From Moraxella bovoculi 237 (GTDB lineage Bacteria; Pseudomonadota; Gammaproteobacteria; Pseudomonadales; Moraxellaceae), in assembly GCF_000696305.2 (NCBI RefSeq), contig NZ_AOMT01000013.1, positions 18,089 to 82,088 on the forward strand: a DNA stretch of 64,000 nucleotides. Direction: 5' to 3'. How positions within the stretch are numbered: the stretch's first letter is position 1; the number at the start of each line of letters is the position of its first letter. Both the position numbers and the translations under genes were made by a program. Under the pieces are notes generated by a model. It saw only the letters and a program-made list of their open reading frames with translations. It was not told where the DNA came from and searched no databases. Of this stretch, positions 45,826-55,105 are shown piece after piece.

Positions 45826-47274
45826 TCAGCGCGGCACACTCATTACCATAATCACGCAATTATCCTTGTCCTGCCTAAAACTCACTGCCCCGCCATGTAG
45901 CTCTATCACTTGCTTGACAAGGGTTAGCCCAAGCCCTGTGCTTTTTTGGCGGTGGCTGTTGCCCATGCTAAAATACCGCTCAAAGGCTTGCTTGATGATA
46001 AAGTCGTCCAGCGTGTCGCTGTCGTTTTTGATATGGATAAAGGTATCCGTCTCGGTTTGGCTTATATAAATGGCTATCGCACTTTTGCCATAATAAATGG
46101 CGTTGTCAATGACGTTTTGCACCGCTTGGGTGAGCCAAAATTCATCGGCACGGATATGAATACTGCTTTTGGTAAATTGCACGGTTTTGCCAAGCTGTTT
46201 TAGGGTTGCCGACTGCTGATTTAGGCAGGTTTGAATGAGTGCATCCAAATCAACATCGCTCATGGTAAGTTTAAAGGTGGGCTGTTCAATCTTGGCAAGG
46301 GTTAAAAGTTTGTCCACTAAGGCGGTCAATTTGTCCGTTTGCGATAGGATAATGCCAGTAAACTGCTCACGCTCGGCAAGACTCAGCTCGTCCGTCAAAA
46401 TCTCACTACTGGCACGAATGGCGGTCAGGGGCGATTTTAGCTCATGCGTGAGCGTGTGGACGTACTCGCTGACGTACGCCTTATTTTCTATGGTGTCTTT
46501 CATGGCATGAATGCTTGCCATGAGTTCGTTCAGCTCTCGCCCAAGATAAAAATGGGGCGGAGCGGTGCTGGCAAGCCCTTTGGTGTAGCGGTTCACGCTG
46601 TCTATGCTGCGTCTTAACCACCATGCCATGAGCGTGGCGGTGGTAAGCGTGATCGCCATAATCGTTAAGATAATCTTAATGATTTCATCGGTGCTTTTGT
46701 TGATATAAGGAATGAGCGTTTGAGTGGGCTTGCCAACGGACACCACGCCAATTATCTGCCCGTCTGAGACAATCGGGCTTGCCACATACATGACCGAATG
46801 CCCGCCGATGTCAGTGCTTCTTGCCCCGTATTTGCCACGCAAGGTCAGATACACGTCATTCCAACGGCTAAAATCCGCCCCCACGCTTGCCCCACGACTG
46901 TCATAGATGACCACTCCTGTGCCGTCTGTGATATAGATGTGGTAAGTGCTTTTGGATTTTTGGTGATACCAAAGTGGTTCATCAGGGTTGGTAAAGGCGT
47001 GGGATAATTTGGCGTTAAGGGATTGATTTAACTCATCTTTTGATAAATCTGCCACGTCATCTGCCACGATGTGCGACAGTAGCACTGATGTATCTACAAG
47101 ACTGTCTTCTACCACACGCTTGGCGGACGGTCGCACGGTTTTTTGGACATAATATAGGGCAAGGGACGATGACAACAGGGTAATCAAGGCAAAGGTGAGC
47201 CATATCCGCACAAAAATGCTAAAACTTAGGCGTTTTTTAAAAATGCGGTCAAGTAGGGTGTGAAAAGTTGGCAT
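45826..47274 (-). CDS. creC: Sensor histidine kinase CreC
   Basis: This 482-residue kinase has a first membrane helix (FVRIWLTFALITLLSSSLALYYV), a periplasmic sensor domain (about 45-200), a second helix (IIKIILTIMAITLTTATLMAWWL), and cytoplasmic H-box HELKSPLTAIRAS, N-box QNVIDNAIYYGK and G-box STGLGLTLVKQVIELHGG. The full catalytic set is intact. In enterobacteria and pseudomonads creC directly follows creB; here the gene upstream is unrelated and on the other strand, and the likely creB is at 55106. Confidence 0.88.
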   Translation of the reverse strand: MPTFHTLLDRIFKKRLSFSIFVRIWLTFALITLLSSSLALYYVQKTVRPSAKRVVEDSLVDTSVLLSHIVADDVADLSKDELNQSLNAKLSHAFTNPDEPLWYHQKSKSTYHIYITDGTGVVIYDSRGASVGADFSRWNDVYLTLRGKYGARSTDIGGHSVMYVASPIVSDGQIIGVVSVGKPTQTLIPYINKSTDEIIKIILTIMAITLTTATLMAWWLRRSIDSVNRYTKGLASTAPPHFYLGRELNELMASIHAMKDTIENKAYVSEYVHTLTHELKSPLTAIRASSEILTDELSLAEREQFTGIILSQTDKLTALVDKLLTLAKIEQPTFKLTMSDVDLDALIQTCLNQQSATLKQLGKTVQFTKSSIHIRADEFWLTQAVQNVIDNAIYYGKSAIAIYISQTETDTFIHIKNDSDTLDDFIIKQAFERYFSMGNSHRQKSTGLGLTLVKQVIELHGGAVSFRQDKDNCVIMVMSVPR

Positions 47275-47389
47275 GATGATAATTATTTTGATTGATTCTT
47301 CTTATTTTAGAATTATCTAAAATAGCATTGTAGGGGTGGGTAAATTATGCTATAAATAACTAAACCCACGAATATCAGGGAGCGGACAC

Positions 47390-48253
47390 ATGAACGTACA
47401 TTCTTTTTTAGACCCACAGACCCAGACGTATAGCCACATACTCATCGATGATGATACCAAACTGTGTGCCATCATTGACCCTGTGTTAGATTATGACCCT
47501 GTGTCGGGGCGGGTGAGTTATGATAATGCCGATAAACTCATCAATTTTATCACAACGCACGATTTGACGGTCAAATACATCATTGAGACCCACGCCCATG
47601 CCGACCATCTTACGTCCGCCCATTATCTAAAAGAGCAACTTGGCGGGCAGACGGTCATCGGCAAACACATTGCCACGGTTCAGCATATTTTTAAGGACAT
47701 CTATGACCTTGATGATGACTTTATTCCCAATGCGTCTCAATTTGACCATTTGACCGATGACGGCACGACTCTTGCACTTGGCAGTCTTAGCATTACCGCC
47801 ATGCACGTGGCAGGGCATACCCCTGCGGACATGGCGTATCAGGTAACGGACGGCACACGACTCATCGTCTTTGTGGGTGATACGCTCTTTGCTCCCGATG
47901 TTGGTACGGCTCGTTGTGATTTTCCTGCTGGTGATAGCGGTCGGCTTTATGATTCGATACAACGCATTCTGGCACTGCCCGATGAGACGGTATTGTATCT
48001 GTGCCATGACTATCCGTCAAAGCACCGCACGTATAGCCCAACCACGACAGTCGGCGAGCAAAGACGGCATAATATCCACGTCAAAGACGGTATCAGCCGA
48101 GATGACTTTATTAACATGAGAGACACTCGGGACAAAACCCTATCCGTGCCTAGACTCATGCTTCCGTCCGTGCAGGTCAATATCAACGCAGGCGAATTTT
48201 TTACCACCCAAAACGGCAAGCCGTATGTTCGCATTCCTGTTAATCAGTTTTAA
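47390..48253 (+). CDS. MBL-fold persulfide dioxygenase-like hydrolase
   Basis: This 287-residue metallo-beta-lactamase-fold protein has THAHADH at residues 67-73, a later metal His in MHVAGHTPADMAYQ and the Asp of FVGDTLFAPDVGTARCDFPAGD, with LCHDYPSKHRTYSP near the end. This arrangement is that of ETHE1/Blh-type persulfide dioxygenases, which oxidise glutathione persulfide to sulfite. An extended -10 (TGCTATAAA at 47348-47356) may drive it. Its neighbour is a damaged thiosulfate dehydrogenase, so a former sulfur-oxidation theme is plausible. It is the only plus-strand gene in the insert besides that one. Confidence 0.85.
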   Translation: MNVHSFLDPQTQTYSHILIDDDTKLCAIIDPVLDYDPVSGRVSYDNADKLINFITTHDLTVKYIIETHAHADHLTSAHYLKEQLGGQTVIGKHIATVQHIFKDIYDLDDDFIPNASQFDHLTDDGTTLALGSLSITAMHVAGHTPADMAYQVTDGTRLIVFVGDTLFAPDVGTARCDFPAGDSGRLYDSIQRILALPDETVLYLCHDYPSKHRTYSPTTTVGEQRRHNIHVKDGISRDDFINMRDTRDKTLSVPRLMLPSVQVNINAGEFFTTQNGKPYVRIPVNQF

Positions 48254-48271
48254 GCCTTAAAAGTTTTTAAG

Positions 48272-48756
48272 CTTGAACTATCAAACCAACTGCAACACTT
48301 CATCAAAATAAACCTCATAAGGTGTTTTCCAGTTTAAACACTCTTTGGGTCTATGATTGAGTTCATTTACTTTACTGATAATATCGCTTTCATGCCACTT
48401 GCTTAAATCTTGATGCTTAGGGAAATATTCTCTAAGCAGTCCATTGGTATTTTCATTACTGGACGTTCTGATAATTCATGACTGATCTTAATTTTACCAC
48501 GCTTTTCATCATGAGTCTTAGCATATCTTGTCTTACCTTTATGGCGTAGCTTACGACGTGCCAATCTGCCACCTTCATCAAACCATCCATGATAAATGGC
48601 TCGATAAATTGTATTGGCACTTATTTGGTGTTTTGTATTCTCAAGCCTAAGACGTTTGCTGATTTGCTCTGGAGACCACCTGTGACTCATAAACTTATCA
48701 TGCACCAACTGACATAACTCTTTGTCATCTAATTTAAACTTAGGTTTGCATGCTTG
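48272..48756 (-). mobile_element. IS30-family remnant, copy 1 (internal deletion)
   Basis: On the minus strand the 101-residue frame VHDKFMSHRWSPEQISKRL ... KISHELSERP is the middle N-terminal part of an IS30 transposase. After SERP the frame changes directly to NENTNGLLREYFPKHQDLS and runs to the end DEVLQLV, so the DDE catalytic core is missing. The N-terminal helix-turn-helix is also absent. The 485 bases match 54472-54956 at 480 positions with no gap. It ends at 48756, within codons of the tsdA remnant. Non-functional on its own. Confidence 0.88.
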
Positions 48757-49423
48757 ACGGTTTTTATCCGTGGGTGCTCAAATGAACTGCAACAGCTGTC
48801 ATATCGCAAGCGGTAAAATCCCCTTGGGCGACCCATACATTAACAGCTTTAATACCTACCCAACTTACAAGCCACGAGCAGGCAAGGAGGTGGATTTGGT
48901 CATGCGTATCAATGGCTGTTTTAGGCGTTCTATGAATGGCAAACCCTTAAAGCCTGATTCACCTGAGATGACAGCAATGATTGCTTATATGAAATGGCTT
49001 TCACAAAATCTGCCCAAACAAAGCATGGTAGATGTAAAAAATGCAGGTAAGGTTGATACCAGTCTTGTCCCAGACCCTATCAGAGGTGAGCAAATTTACC
49101 ATGCTCAATGTGCCAGTTGCCATGGTGACAACGGTGAGGGCAAAAAAGACCATCTAGGGTTAGTTGCTTTTCCACCTCTTTGGGGTGATGAATCGTTTAA
49201 TATCGGTGCAGGCATGGCAAGAACCTACAAGGCGGCGGCTTTTATCAAGTATAATATGCCTATGGGTATGCAAACACAAGGGCTCTGGGGGCATGGTGGT
49301 GTGCTAAGCGACCAAGATGCTGTTGATGTTGCTGAGTTTTTTACCCATAAGCCAAGACCTGATTTTGAGGGGAAAGTTAAGGACTGGCCAAATGGCGATA
49401 AACCTAAAGATGCCAGATACTAA
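48757..49423 (+). pseudogene. tsdA: Thiosulfate dehydrogenase TsdA-like dihaem cytochrome c, 5' end removed by IS remnant
   Basis: The 217-residue readable part begins close to the first haem motif CNSCH (DNA 48788-48802) and continues DPYINSFNTYPTYKPRAGKEV, INGCFRRSMNGKPL and a second haem motif CASCH (49109-49123), then ends normally. These match the two-domain TsdA family that couples two thiosulfates to tetrathionate. The signal peptide and about the first 60-90 residues are lacking: upstream, the frame meets a stop at 48755 within IS30 DNA. Without a signal peptide it cannot reach the periplasm, so it is called a pseudogene. The remainder of the frame is undamaged, suggesting a recent event. 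Confidence 0.85.
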
Positions 49424-49600
49424 TCAAAAACCATAAAAAATAGGCTGTATTGATTGGAATATGCTTTAAAATGGGCTTGGGTTTTGTAGGTTGCTCAAAA
49501 AGTGAGCAAATCACCTTGTCAATCCAGGTTTTATGATGATTTTTAATGCGTCGAATGGCAGAAAGTTGTGATTGGGCAATAGTTTCCTGCTTAATCGCAA
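49424..49600 (-). other. Short open frame of unknown origin, possibly a gene scrap
   Basis: The minus strand can be read as AIKQETIAQSQLSAIRRIKN, HHKTWIDKVICSLFEQPTKP and onward into the tsdA end, about 60 residues with no start codon in a good context. The composition looks protein-like, but I recognise no family and it may be a transposase or gene remnant, or chance. A terminator follows at 49604. Confidence 0.3.
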
Positions 49601-49603
49601 TCT

Positions 49604-49632
49604 AAAAAGCACAACCTAAATTGTGCTTTTTT
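49604..49632. terminator. Hairpin between tsdA remnant and mscS-like gene
   Basis: AAAAAGCACAA (49604-49614) pairs with TTGTGCTTTTT (49621-49631) around CCTAAA, followed by further Ts. It can end transcripts of both converging genes. Confidence 0.82.
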
Positions 49633-49645
49633 TTGAACATTTAAC

Positions 49646-51097
49646 TCACTCTTCTGGGCTTGTATCGTTTAATAAATCATTGTCTTTATTGGTAATCTCA
49701 TCTTGGACTTTTTGGCGAAGTTTGGGGTCGGGGTCGGTGCTTAGCATATCATCAATGCTGGCGTTGTCTAGGATTTGCTTGGCACGCTGTTTGGCTTTTT
49801 GTTTTTCGCTGTCATCAGCGTTTGCGATTGGGCGTACTTGATTTTGACCAAATTTATTGGCAAGATTGACAATCGCATCTTCTAAGGCTTGGTCAAAGTT
49901 TAGCTTATAAATCGGTTCAGGCAAGCTAAACCCTGTGTTTTCTAAGGCGTGTTTCGTCTGGCGAATAGCGATACTGCGTGCTTTGGCAAAATCGGTTTGG
50001 CTTTGATTGACCCACACTTGAAATTCAAGTACGATGTTTGAGTCGCCAATCTCGTTAATTACCGCCACCGCTTTTGGCTCATCAAGCACAAAATCTAGCG
50101 AATTTATCGCATCAAGCCCCACTTTAATCGCCGCCAAGGGGTCGTTGTTGGCGTCCACCCCAAGCTCGAAGCGAAACCGCCTTTCAGGATTTTTGGTGTA
50201 ATTTAAAATTGTGCCTTTAAACACTTCTGAATTGGGGATTCTTAAATGATTGCCGTCAAGCGTCATCAAAATGGTCGCACGGCTTGTAAGCCTTACCACA
50301 ATGCCCTCTTTGTCGTTGATAATCACACGGTCGGTCGCCCGAAATGGCTGACGTAGGCTTAGCATAATAGAGGCGATGTAGTTTTCAATAGAATCTTTGA
50401 CCGCAAAACCCACTGCAATACCCAAAATCCCTGCACCGCCAAGCAAAGTACCAATCACGCCTTGAGCCCCCATTAAAGACAAGCCCAAAATAAGCCCAAG
50501 CACGATAAAGACAAATTTGACCGTGCCAGACAACAGCTCTGCCACAAAAGGGTTTGGGGTCACTTTTTGCCAAAACTGTGTGCGGTTTGACAAAAATTTG
50601 CCAACGCTTGCCACCACCAAAAACGCCAATAAAGCAGTGAGCAATAAGGGCAGGGCTTTTGTCCAAGATTTAACCTTACTCATTAGCTCATTGACCACAG
50701 GCGTGACATTGTCTTCAACGCTTAGCGTGCGACTGATTTCGTCTTCTACTGCCACCACGCCTTGTAGGCGATTTGCCAAATTAAATGCTTGCACGGCTTT
50801 TTTGTCGTTGGCGGTTTCGCCTAACAGTTTGACCACGCCTTGATTGACGGTTACGACCACTTTGTCAAGCCCGTCTATTTCTGCAAAAATTGCCTGAATG
50901 CGGTTTTGAATGTCGCTGTCGGCAATGGCTTTATTGTCAATGGCGATGTCGTCTAAGTCTGTTGGCTTGTTGTCTGTTGTGGCTTGGTTGTTGTCGCTTA
51001 AAATCAGCTCGCTGACCGCTTGTTCGTCAATTAGAGCATGGGTTGGTACAACAAGTGCTTGCACGGTAAATGCTAGGGCGAATAATAACTGTCTCAT
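49646..51097 (-). CDS. MscS-family mechanosensitive channel with BON domain
   Basis: The 483-residue protein starts MRQLLFALAFTVQALVVPTHA, a signal peptide, then a BON-like domain (about 60-135, DSDIQNRIQAIFAEIDG and VNQGVVKLLGETAND), membrane helices (ALPLLLTALLAFLVVASVGKFL, TVKFVFIVLGLILGLSLMG) and the MscS pore and beta domain: GGAGILGIAVGFAVKDSIEN, then RVIINDKEGIVVRLTSRATI. It should release solutes under hypo-osmotic shock. ATG 51097 is chosen over the upstream 51142. It appears intact, unlike the genes around it. Confidence 0.9.
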   Translation of the reverse strand: MRQLLFALAFTVQALVVPTHALIDEQAVSELILSDNNQATTDNKPTDLDDIAIDNKAIADSDIQNRIQAIFAEIDGLDKVVVTVNQGVVKLLGETANDKKAVQAFNLANRLQGVVAVEDEISRTLSVEDNVTPVVNELMSKVKSWTKALPLLLTALLAFLVVASVGKFLSNRTQFWQKVTPNPFVAELLSGTVKFVFIVLGLILGLSLMGAQGVIGTLLGGAGILGIAVGFAVKDSIENYIASIMLSLRQPFRATDRVIINDKEGIVVRLTSRATILMTLDGNHLRIPNSEVFKGTILNYTKNPERRFRFELGVDANNDPLAAIKVGLDAINSLDFVLDEPKAVAVINEIGDSNIVLEFQVWVNQSQTDFAKARSIAIRQTKHALENTGFSLPEPIYKLNFDQALEDAIVNLANKFGQNQVRPIANADDSEKQKAKQRAKQILDNASIDDMLSTDPDPKLRQKVQDEITNKDNDLLNDTSPEE

Positions 51098-51160
51098 AGG
51101 TATTTGTATAATGATTTGGTATATTATAAACCAATTACCCAAAAACAGTCTAAATTTGTC

Positions 51161-51920
51161 TTAGGCTTTTGTCAAAAAGTCTTTTATCGCCTTGGTAAAT
51201 TTATCAGCTTGTTCTATATTGGAAATATGCGAAGCATTGAGTGTAACAAGGCGTGCATTGGGGGCGTTATCTACAATAAATTGTCCGTCTGCCACGGTAG
51301 TAACAGGGTCTTTTTCGCCTGTGATGACAATTATCGGCGTTTTGGTGTTTTTTAACTCATCACGCAAATCAGCGATTGCTAGGGCTTGACAGCAGTTAGC
51401 ATAGCCGTCTTTGTCGCCTTTTGCTAGGCTGTCGCCTAAATTTTTGACAATATTGGGGTGATTTTGAATAAAGCCATTGCTAAACCAACGACTCGGAGCG
51501 GTGTCAGCGGTAGGTTGTAAGCCATTGGCTTGTACACTTGTTGCTCTGCCTTGCCAAGCGTGTTGATTACCGATTTTGGCGGCGGTATTGGCAACAATGA
51601 TTTTATCAAATTTATCAGGAGCGTGAATAGACAGCCAAATACCTGTTAGCCCCCATAGAGATACCACAAAAATGGGCTTTTTTGATGTGCAAATGCTCTA
51701 ATAAACCCACCACATCACACCCCAATTCTGCTATTGTATAAGACTTATTGGGTGCGGTGCTTTGACCGTGTCCACGAGTGTCATAGCAGATAAGAAAAAA
51801 ATCTTTTTGCAAAGCGTCAATTTAGGCTTGCCACATTGTGTAGTCTGTTCCCGATGAGTTGGAGAAAACCAAGGCAGGATTTTTTGGGGTTACCAAAGGT
51901 TTGGTAGTGTAAACTGACAT
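51161..51920 (-). pseudogene. 3-oxoadipate enol-lactonase, inactivated
   Basis: From ATG 51920 the frame reads MSVYTTKPLVTPKNPALVF to MWQA, then an in-frame TAA at the position where CAA would give Gln (ID-ALQK follows). It continues DFFLICYDTRGHGQSTAPN and CGISMGA (nucleophile-elbow serine), then shifts frame near 51640 to GLTGIWLSIHAPDKFDKI and ends normally after HISNIEQADKFTKAIKDFL. This is an alpha/beta-hydrolase of the PcaD/CatD type, which opens the enol-lactone of the beta-ketoadipate pathway. One nonsense and one frameshift disable it. Whether it descends from the cat or pca operon cannot be told. Confidence 0.87.
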
Positions 51921-51989
51921 TGTTTTTTTTGAAAAATAGGCATAATAAGTTATCCTGATAATTTAATGGTGCTAATAATTTAATAAGGT

Positions 51990-53195
51990 CTATACTCTTT
52001 TAATAATTAAGGCAATTCCCTGCCCTACGCCAATACACATACTACACAGGGCGTATTTGCCATTGATATTTTCTAGTTGATTTAAAGCGGTGGTAACCAG
52101 TCTTGCCCCAGACGCACCTAAGGGGTGTCCGATGGCAATCGCACTGCCATTGGGATTGATACGGCTGCCATCATCGGCAAGTCCTAGTTCACGAGTGCAA
52201 GCAAGTGCTTGGGAAGCAAGGGATTCATTAAGTTCAATGACATCTATATCATCAAGACTAAGATGTGTCATAGCAAGCAATTTTTGAATAGCAGGAGCAG
52301 GGGTAAAACCCATAATGCGTGGCTCAATGCCTACGGTGGTACTGGCGATGATTTTGGCACGAGGTTTTAGACCAAATTTTGCTACTGCTTTATCAGAGGC
52401 AATCAGTATGGCACTTGCACCATCATTAATGCCTGATGCGTTGCCAGCGGTAATTGTACCGTCTGCTTTGACAATGGGTTTGAGTTTTGCTAGACCTTCA
52501 AAGGTCGTATCTGCTCGTGGGTGTTCATCTTTTTTACAATCACAGGCTCTGCCTTGCGTTGGGGTATGCTAACAGGGGTAATTTCTTTGTCAAAAAAAGC
52601 CGTTTTCTTAGGCGATTTTGGTTAATTGCTGGCTTCTTAGGGCGAATTTATCTTGGTCTTCACGGCTAATGCCAAACTTTTCTGCCACATTTTCTGCCGT
52701 TTGGGGCATAGTGTCCACCCCATATTATTCTTTTAATTGTGGGTTAATAAACCGCCAACCCATCGTGGTGTCTTCTATTTTTTGGGTGCGGTCAAAGGCG
52801 TTGTCAGCTTTACCCATAACAAATGGTGCTCGGCTCATACTCTCCACACCGCCTGCGATGATGAGATTGGCTTCGCCTGCTTTAATAGCACGATTGGCAA
52901 TGGCAATGGCATCTAGCGATGAACCACACAAACGATTAATGGTGGTGGCAGATACTTGTGTAGGCAGACCTGCCAAAAGTGCTGACATTCGTGCCACATT
53001 GCGGTTATCTTCGTCTGCTTGATTGGCACAGCCAAAAATCACATCGTCCACTTGACCAAAATCCACTTGTGTGTTGCGATTTATGAGTGCTTCAATGACG
53101 ACTGCCCCCAAATCATCGGCACGCACACTTGCCAAACTACCGCCATAACGCCCAAAAGGTGTGCGAATGGCATCAATAATATAAGCTGTTTGCAT
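51990..53195 (-). pseudogene. 3-oxoadipyl-CoA thiolase, inactivated
   Basis: The N-terminal third (MQTAYIIDAIRTPFGRYGGS, then INRLCGSSLDAIAIANRAIK with the active-site Cys) runs to a TAA at about 52722. The sequence continues [20 protein letters not shown], breaks at 52610-52530 with several frame changes, and recovers as GNASGINDGASAILIASDKA and then [15 protein letters not shown] to the end with [19 protein letters not shown] and the second Cys in CIGVGQG. This is the PcaF/CatF thiolase that splits 3-oxoadipyl-CoA into succinyl-CoA and acetyl-CoA. Multiple lesions make it non-functional. Confidence 0.9.
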
Positions 53196-53252
53196 AATTT
53201 ATCTTTATTAAAAAAATTGATATTCAATCATTGTTCTATCCAATAATTGGCA

Positions 53253-53590
53253 TTAATTTGTACTGTCTATTAAAGTTGCATCTGTTAGGCGTTGTAATTC
53301 ATCAAATGGCAAACCATCAATTTTTTTTAACACCGATTGCCAAATCCATCGCACCGCCCACCGCAGGAATGGCATCAGGCTCGCCTGTGTGCCAGTTGGC
53401 AAGGTCGCCGTCTTCGTCCACTTAAAATGCTCCCAATACGCAAATATCAAGATGTCCACCATGCATCATACTAAATGCACCGCCGTCTAGCATAGTTACA
53501 AATTCTTTGCCAGCATTGATAAGTTTTGGGTCTTCTTGTCCTTTTTGGGGTGCTTTGCCAATACCGCTGCCACCAAATAAAACACCCCAT
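53253..53590 (-). pseudogene. 3-oxoadipate CoA-transferase subunit B, truncated remnant
   Basis: The readable pieces are GIGKAPQKGQEDPKLINAGK, EFVTMLDGGAFSMMHGGHLD, ICVLGAF, a TAA where CAA (Gln) is expected, VDEDGDLANWHTGEPDAIPA, VGGAMDLAIGVKK, and a joined tail DGLPFDELQRLTDATL. This is the PcaJ/CatJ family. About the first 85 residues are missing, where the remnant merges with the end of benE near 53580, and a further block is lost before the tail. Subunit A (catI/pcaI) is entirely absent. The gene lies 58 bases before the thiolase start, as in Acinetobacter catIJFD and pcaIJFD. Confidence 0.82.
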
Positions 53591-54471
53591 CAAATACACC
53601 ACCGACATAGCGTTTGGCAGGATTGTCGTGGCAGTCTTTGCTCATACATAAAGCGGATGTAACCGCTGCTAGTACGATACTAATACCACCAAAAAATGCT
53701 ACCAAAACTGATAATATACTGACAGTCGTGATGATAGGACGGCTAGATACGGCGTATTTATGGGTTTTGGCAAGTGCCATACTTGGCAAAAATTGCCCTG
53801 TTAAATTTAACAACACCAAAGGGATTGCTAAATTGAGTATTGCTTGTACCGAAAATGCAGGAAAAATAAAAATCGGCTCAGTAATATAGATAGTAAGTAC
53901 CTGTTTGGTTTGAATAAGCCCCAAATAAAACGCCACCACAAGACCACTAAATAGCACCCAAACAATGGCATAGCGTGGCGTAAAACGCTTGGCAAATAAA
54001 AAACTGATAAGCATCGCAAAAGCCAGTAGTGGTGAGTTGGCAGATGCCAAAAACGCCCCACGCCCAAAATCAAACAAAATTCCCGCCATCATACCACTTG
54101 CAATGCCTTCTGGAATATGATGTAAAATTTTATCAAGACCGCCACTTATGCCAATCAACAGCGTGATAAACCCTGCAACAATATAAGCACCTACTGCTTC
54201 ATTTAGGCTTAGGTTTGGAAATAAGCTGACCAAAAGTGCTGTACCTGGGATTGACCAAGCAAGTAAAATCGGTACTTTGTAATACAAAGACAATACAATA
54301 CTACCAACTGCCAAACCCAATGACACCGCCCAAATCCACGATATTATCATAGGGGTGCTAACGCCTGCACTTTCACCAGCTTGAAAAAAATTACCAAAGG
54401 ATCTGCATAAGAAATTACGACTGCCAAAAGCCCTGCAATCATCGCCGACAAAGAAAAATCTTGTTTAAACT
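53575..54471 (-). pseudogene. benE: Benzoate/H+ symporter BenE, truncated at both ends and frameshifted
   Basis: The main 284-residue frame (from 54350) contains GAYIVAGFITLLIGISGGLD, IPEGIASGMMAGILFDFGRG, NLTGQFLPSMALAKTHKY and SALCMSKDCHDNPAKRYVGG, all typical of BenE transporters. Upstream, FSLSAMIAGLLAVVISYADP is in another frame; one base is missing in the T run near 54393 (FFQAGESAGVSTP). The 5' end is cut by the IS30 remnant at 54471 and the 3' end fuses into the CoA-transferase remnant near 53580. It once imported benzoate or a related acid. Confidence 0.88.
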
Positions 54472-55104
54472 CTTGAACTATCAAACTAACTGCAACACTT
54501 CATCAAAATAAACCTCATAAGGTGTTTTCCAGTTTAAACACTTTTTGGGTCTATGATTGAGTTCATTTACTTTACTGATAATATCGCTTTCATGCCACTT
54601 GCTTAAATCTTGATGCTTAGGGAAATATTCTCTAAGCAGTCCATTGGTATTTTCATTACTGGACGTTCTGATAATTCATGACTGATCTTAATTTTACCAC
54701 GCTTTTCATCATGAGTCTTAGCATATCTTGTCTTACCTTTATGGCGTAGCTTACGACGTGCCAATCTGCCACTTTCATCAAACCATCCATGATAAATGGC
54801 TCGATAAATTGTATTGGCACTTATTTGGTGTTTTGTATTCTCAAGCCTAAGACGTTTACTGATTTGCTCTGGAGACCACCTGTGACTCATAAACTTATCA
54901 TGCACCAATTGACATAACTCTTTGTCATCTAATTTAAACTTAGGTTTGCATGCTTGGTTTAACTTAAATTTTTTGATATTTCTCTTGAAATTGTTAAACG
55001 AGAACGTCCTAACATGCTTGCGATTTTACTGGGTTTTATGCCTTGTGCAAGCATTAATATTATCTTTTCTCGTTCATCAGAGCTTGGGCGTGGATTTGTC
55101 AAAA
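54472..55104 (-). mobile_element. IS30-family remnant, copy 2 (longer, internally deleted)
   Basis: Bases 54472-54956 match copy 1 at 480 of 485 positions, including the same loss of the DDE core. All five differences are G/C in copy 1 and A/T in copy 2. Copy 2 continues upstream into the N-terminal helix-turn-helix: SSDEREKIILMLAQGIKPSK and MLGRSRLTISREISKN, followed by a stop and a frame break at the point where copy 1 ends. It touches the creB stop codon on one side and the cut benE on the other. No clear target-site duplication was found. Confidence 0.86.
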
Positions 55105-55105
55105 G

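Noticed and set aside
48272..48756. Complete IS30 insertion sequence
   Set aside because: The transposase lacks its DDE core and helix-turn-helix and the element is under 0.5 kb; no clear terminal repeats or target duplication were found.
51161..53195. Treating the separate open frames in the thiolase and lactonase region as several small genes
   Set aside because: The pieces line up in order as one thiolase and one hydrolase; extra stops and frame changes between them show that they are remnants.
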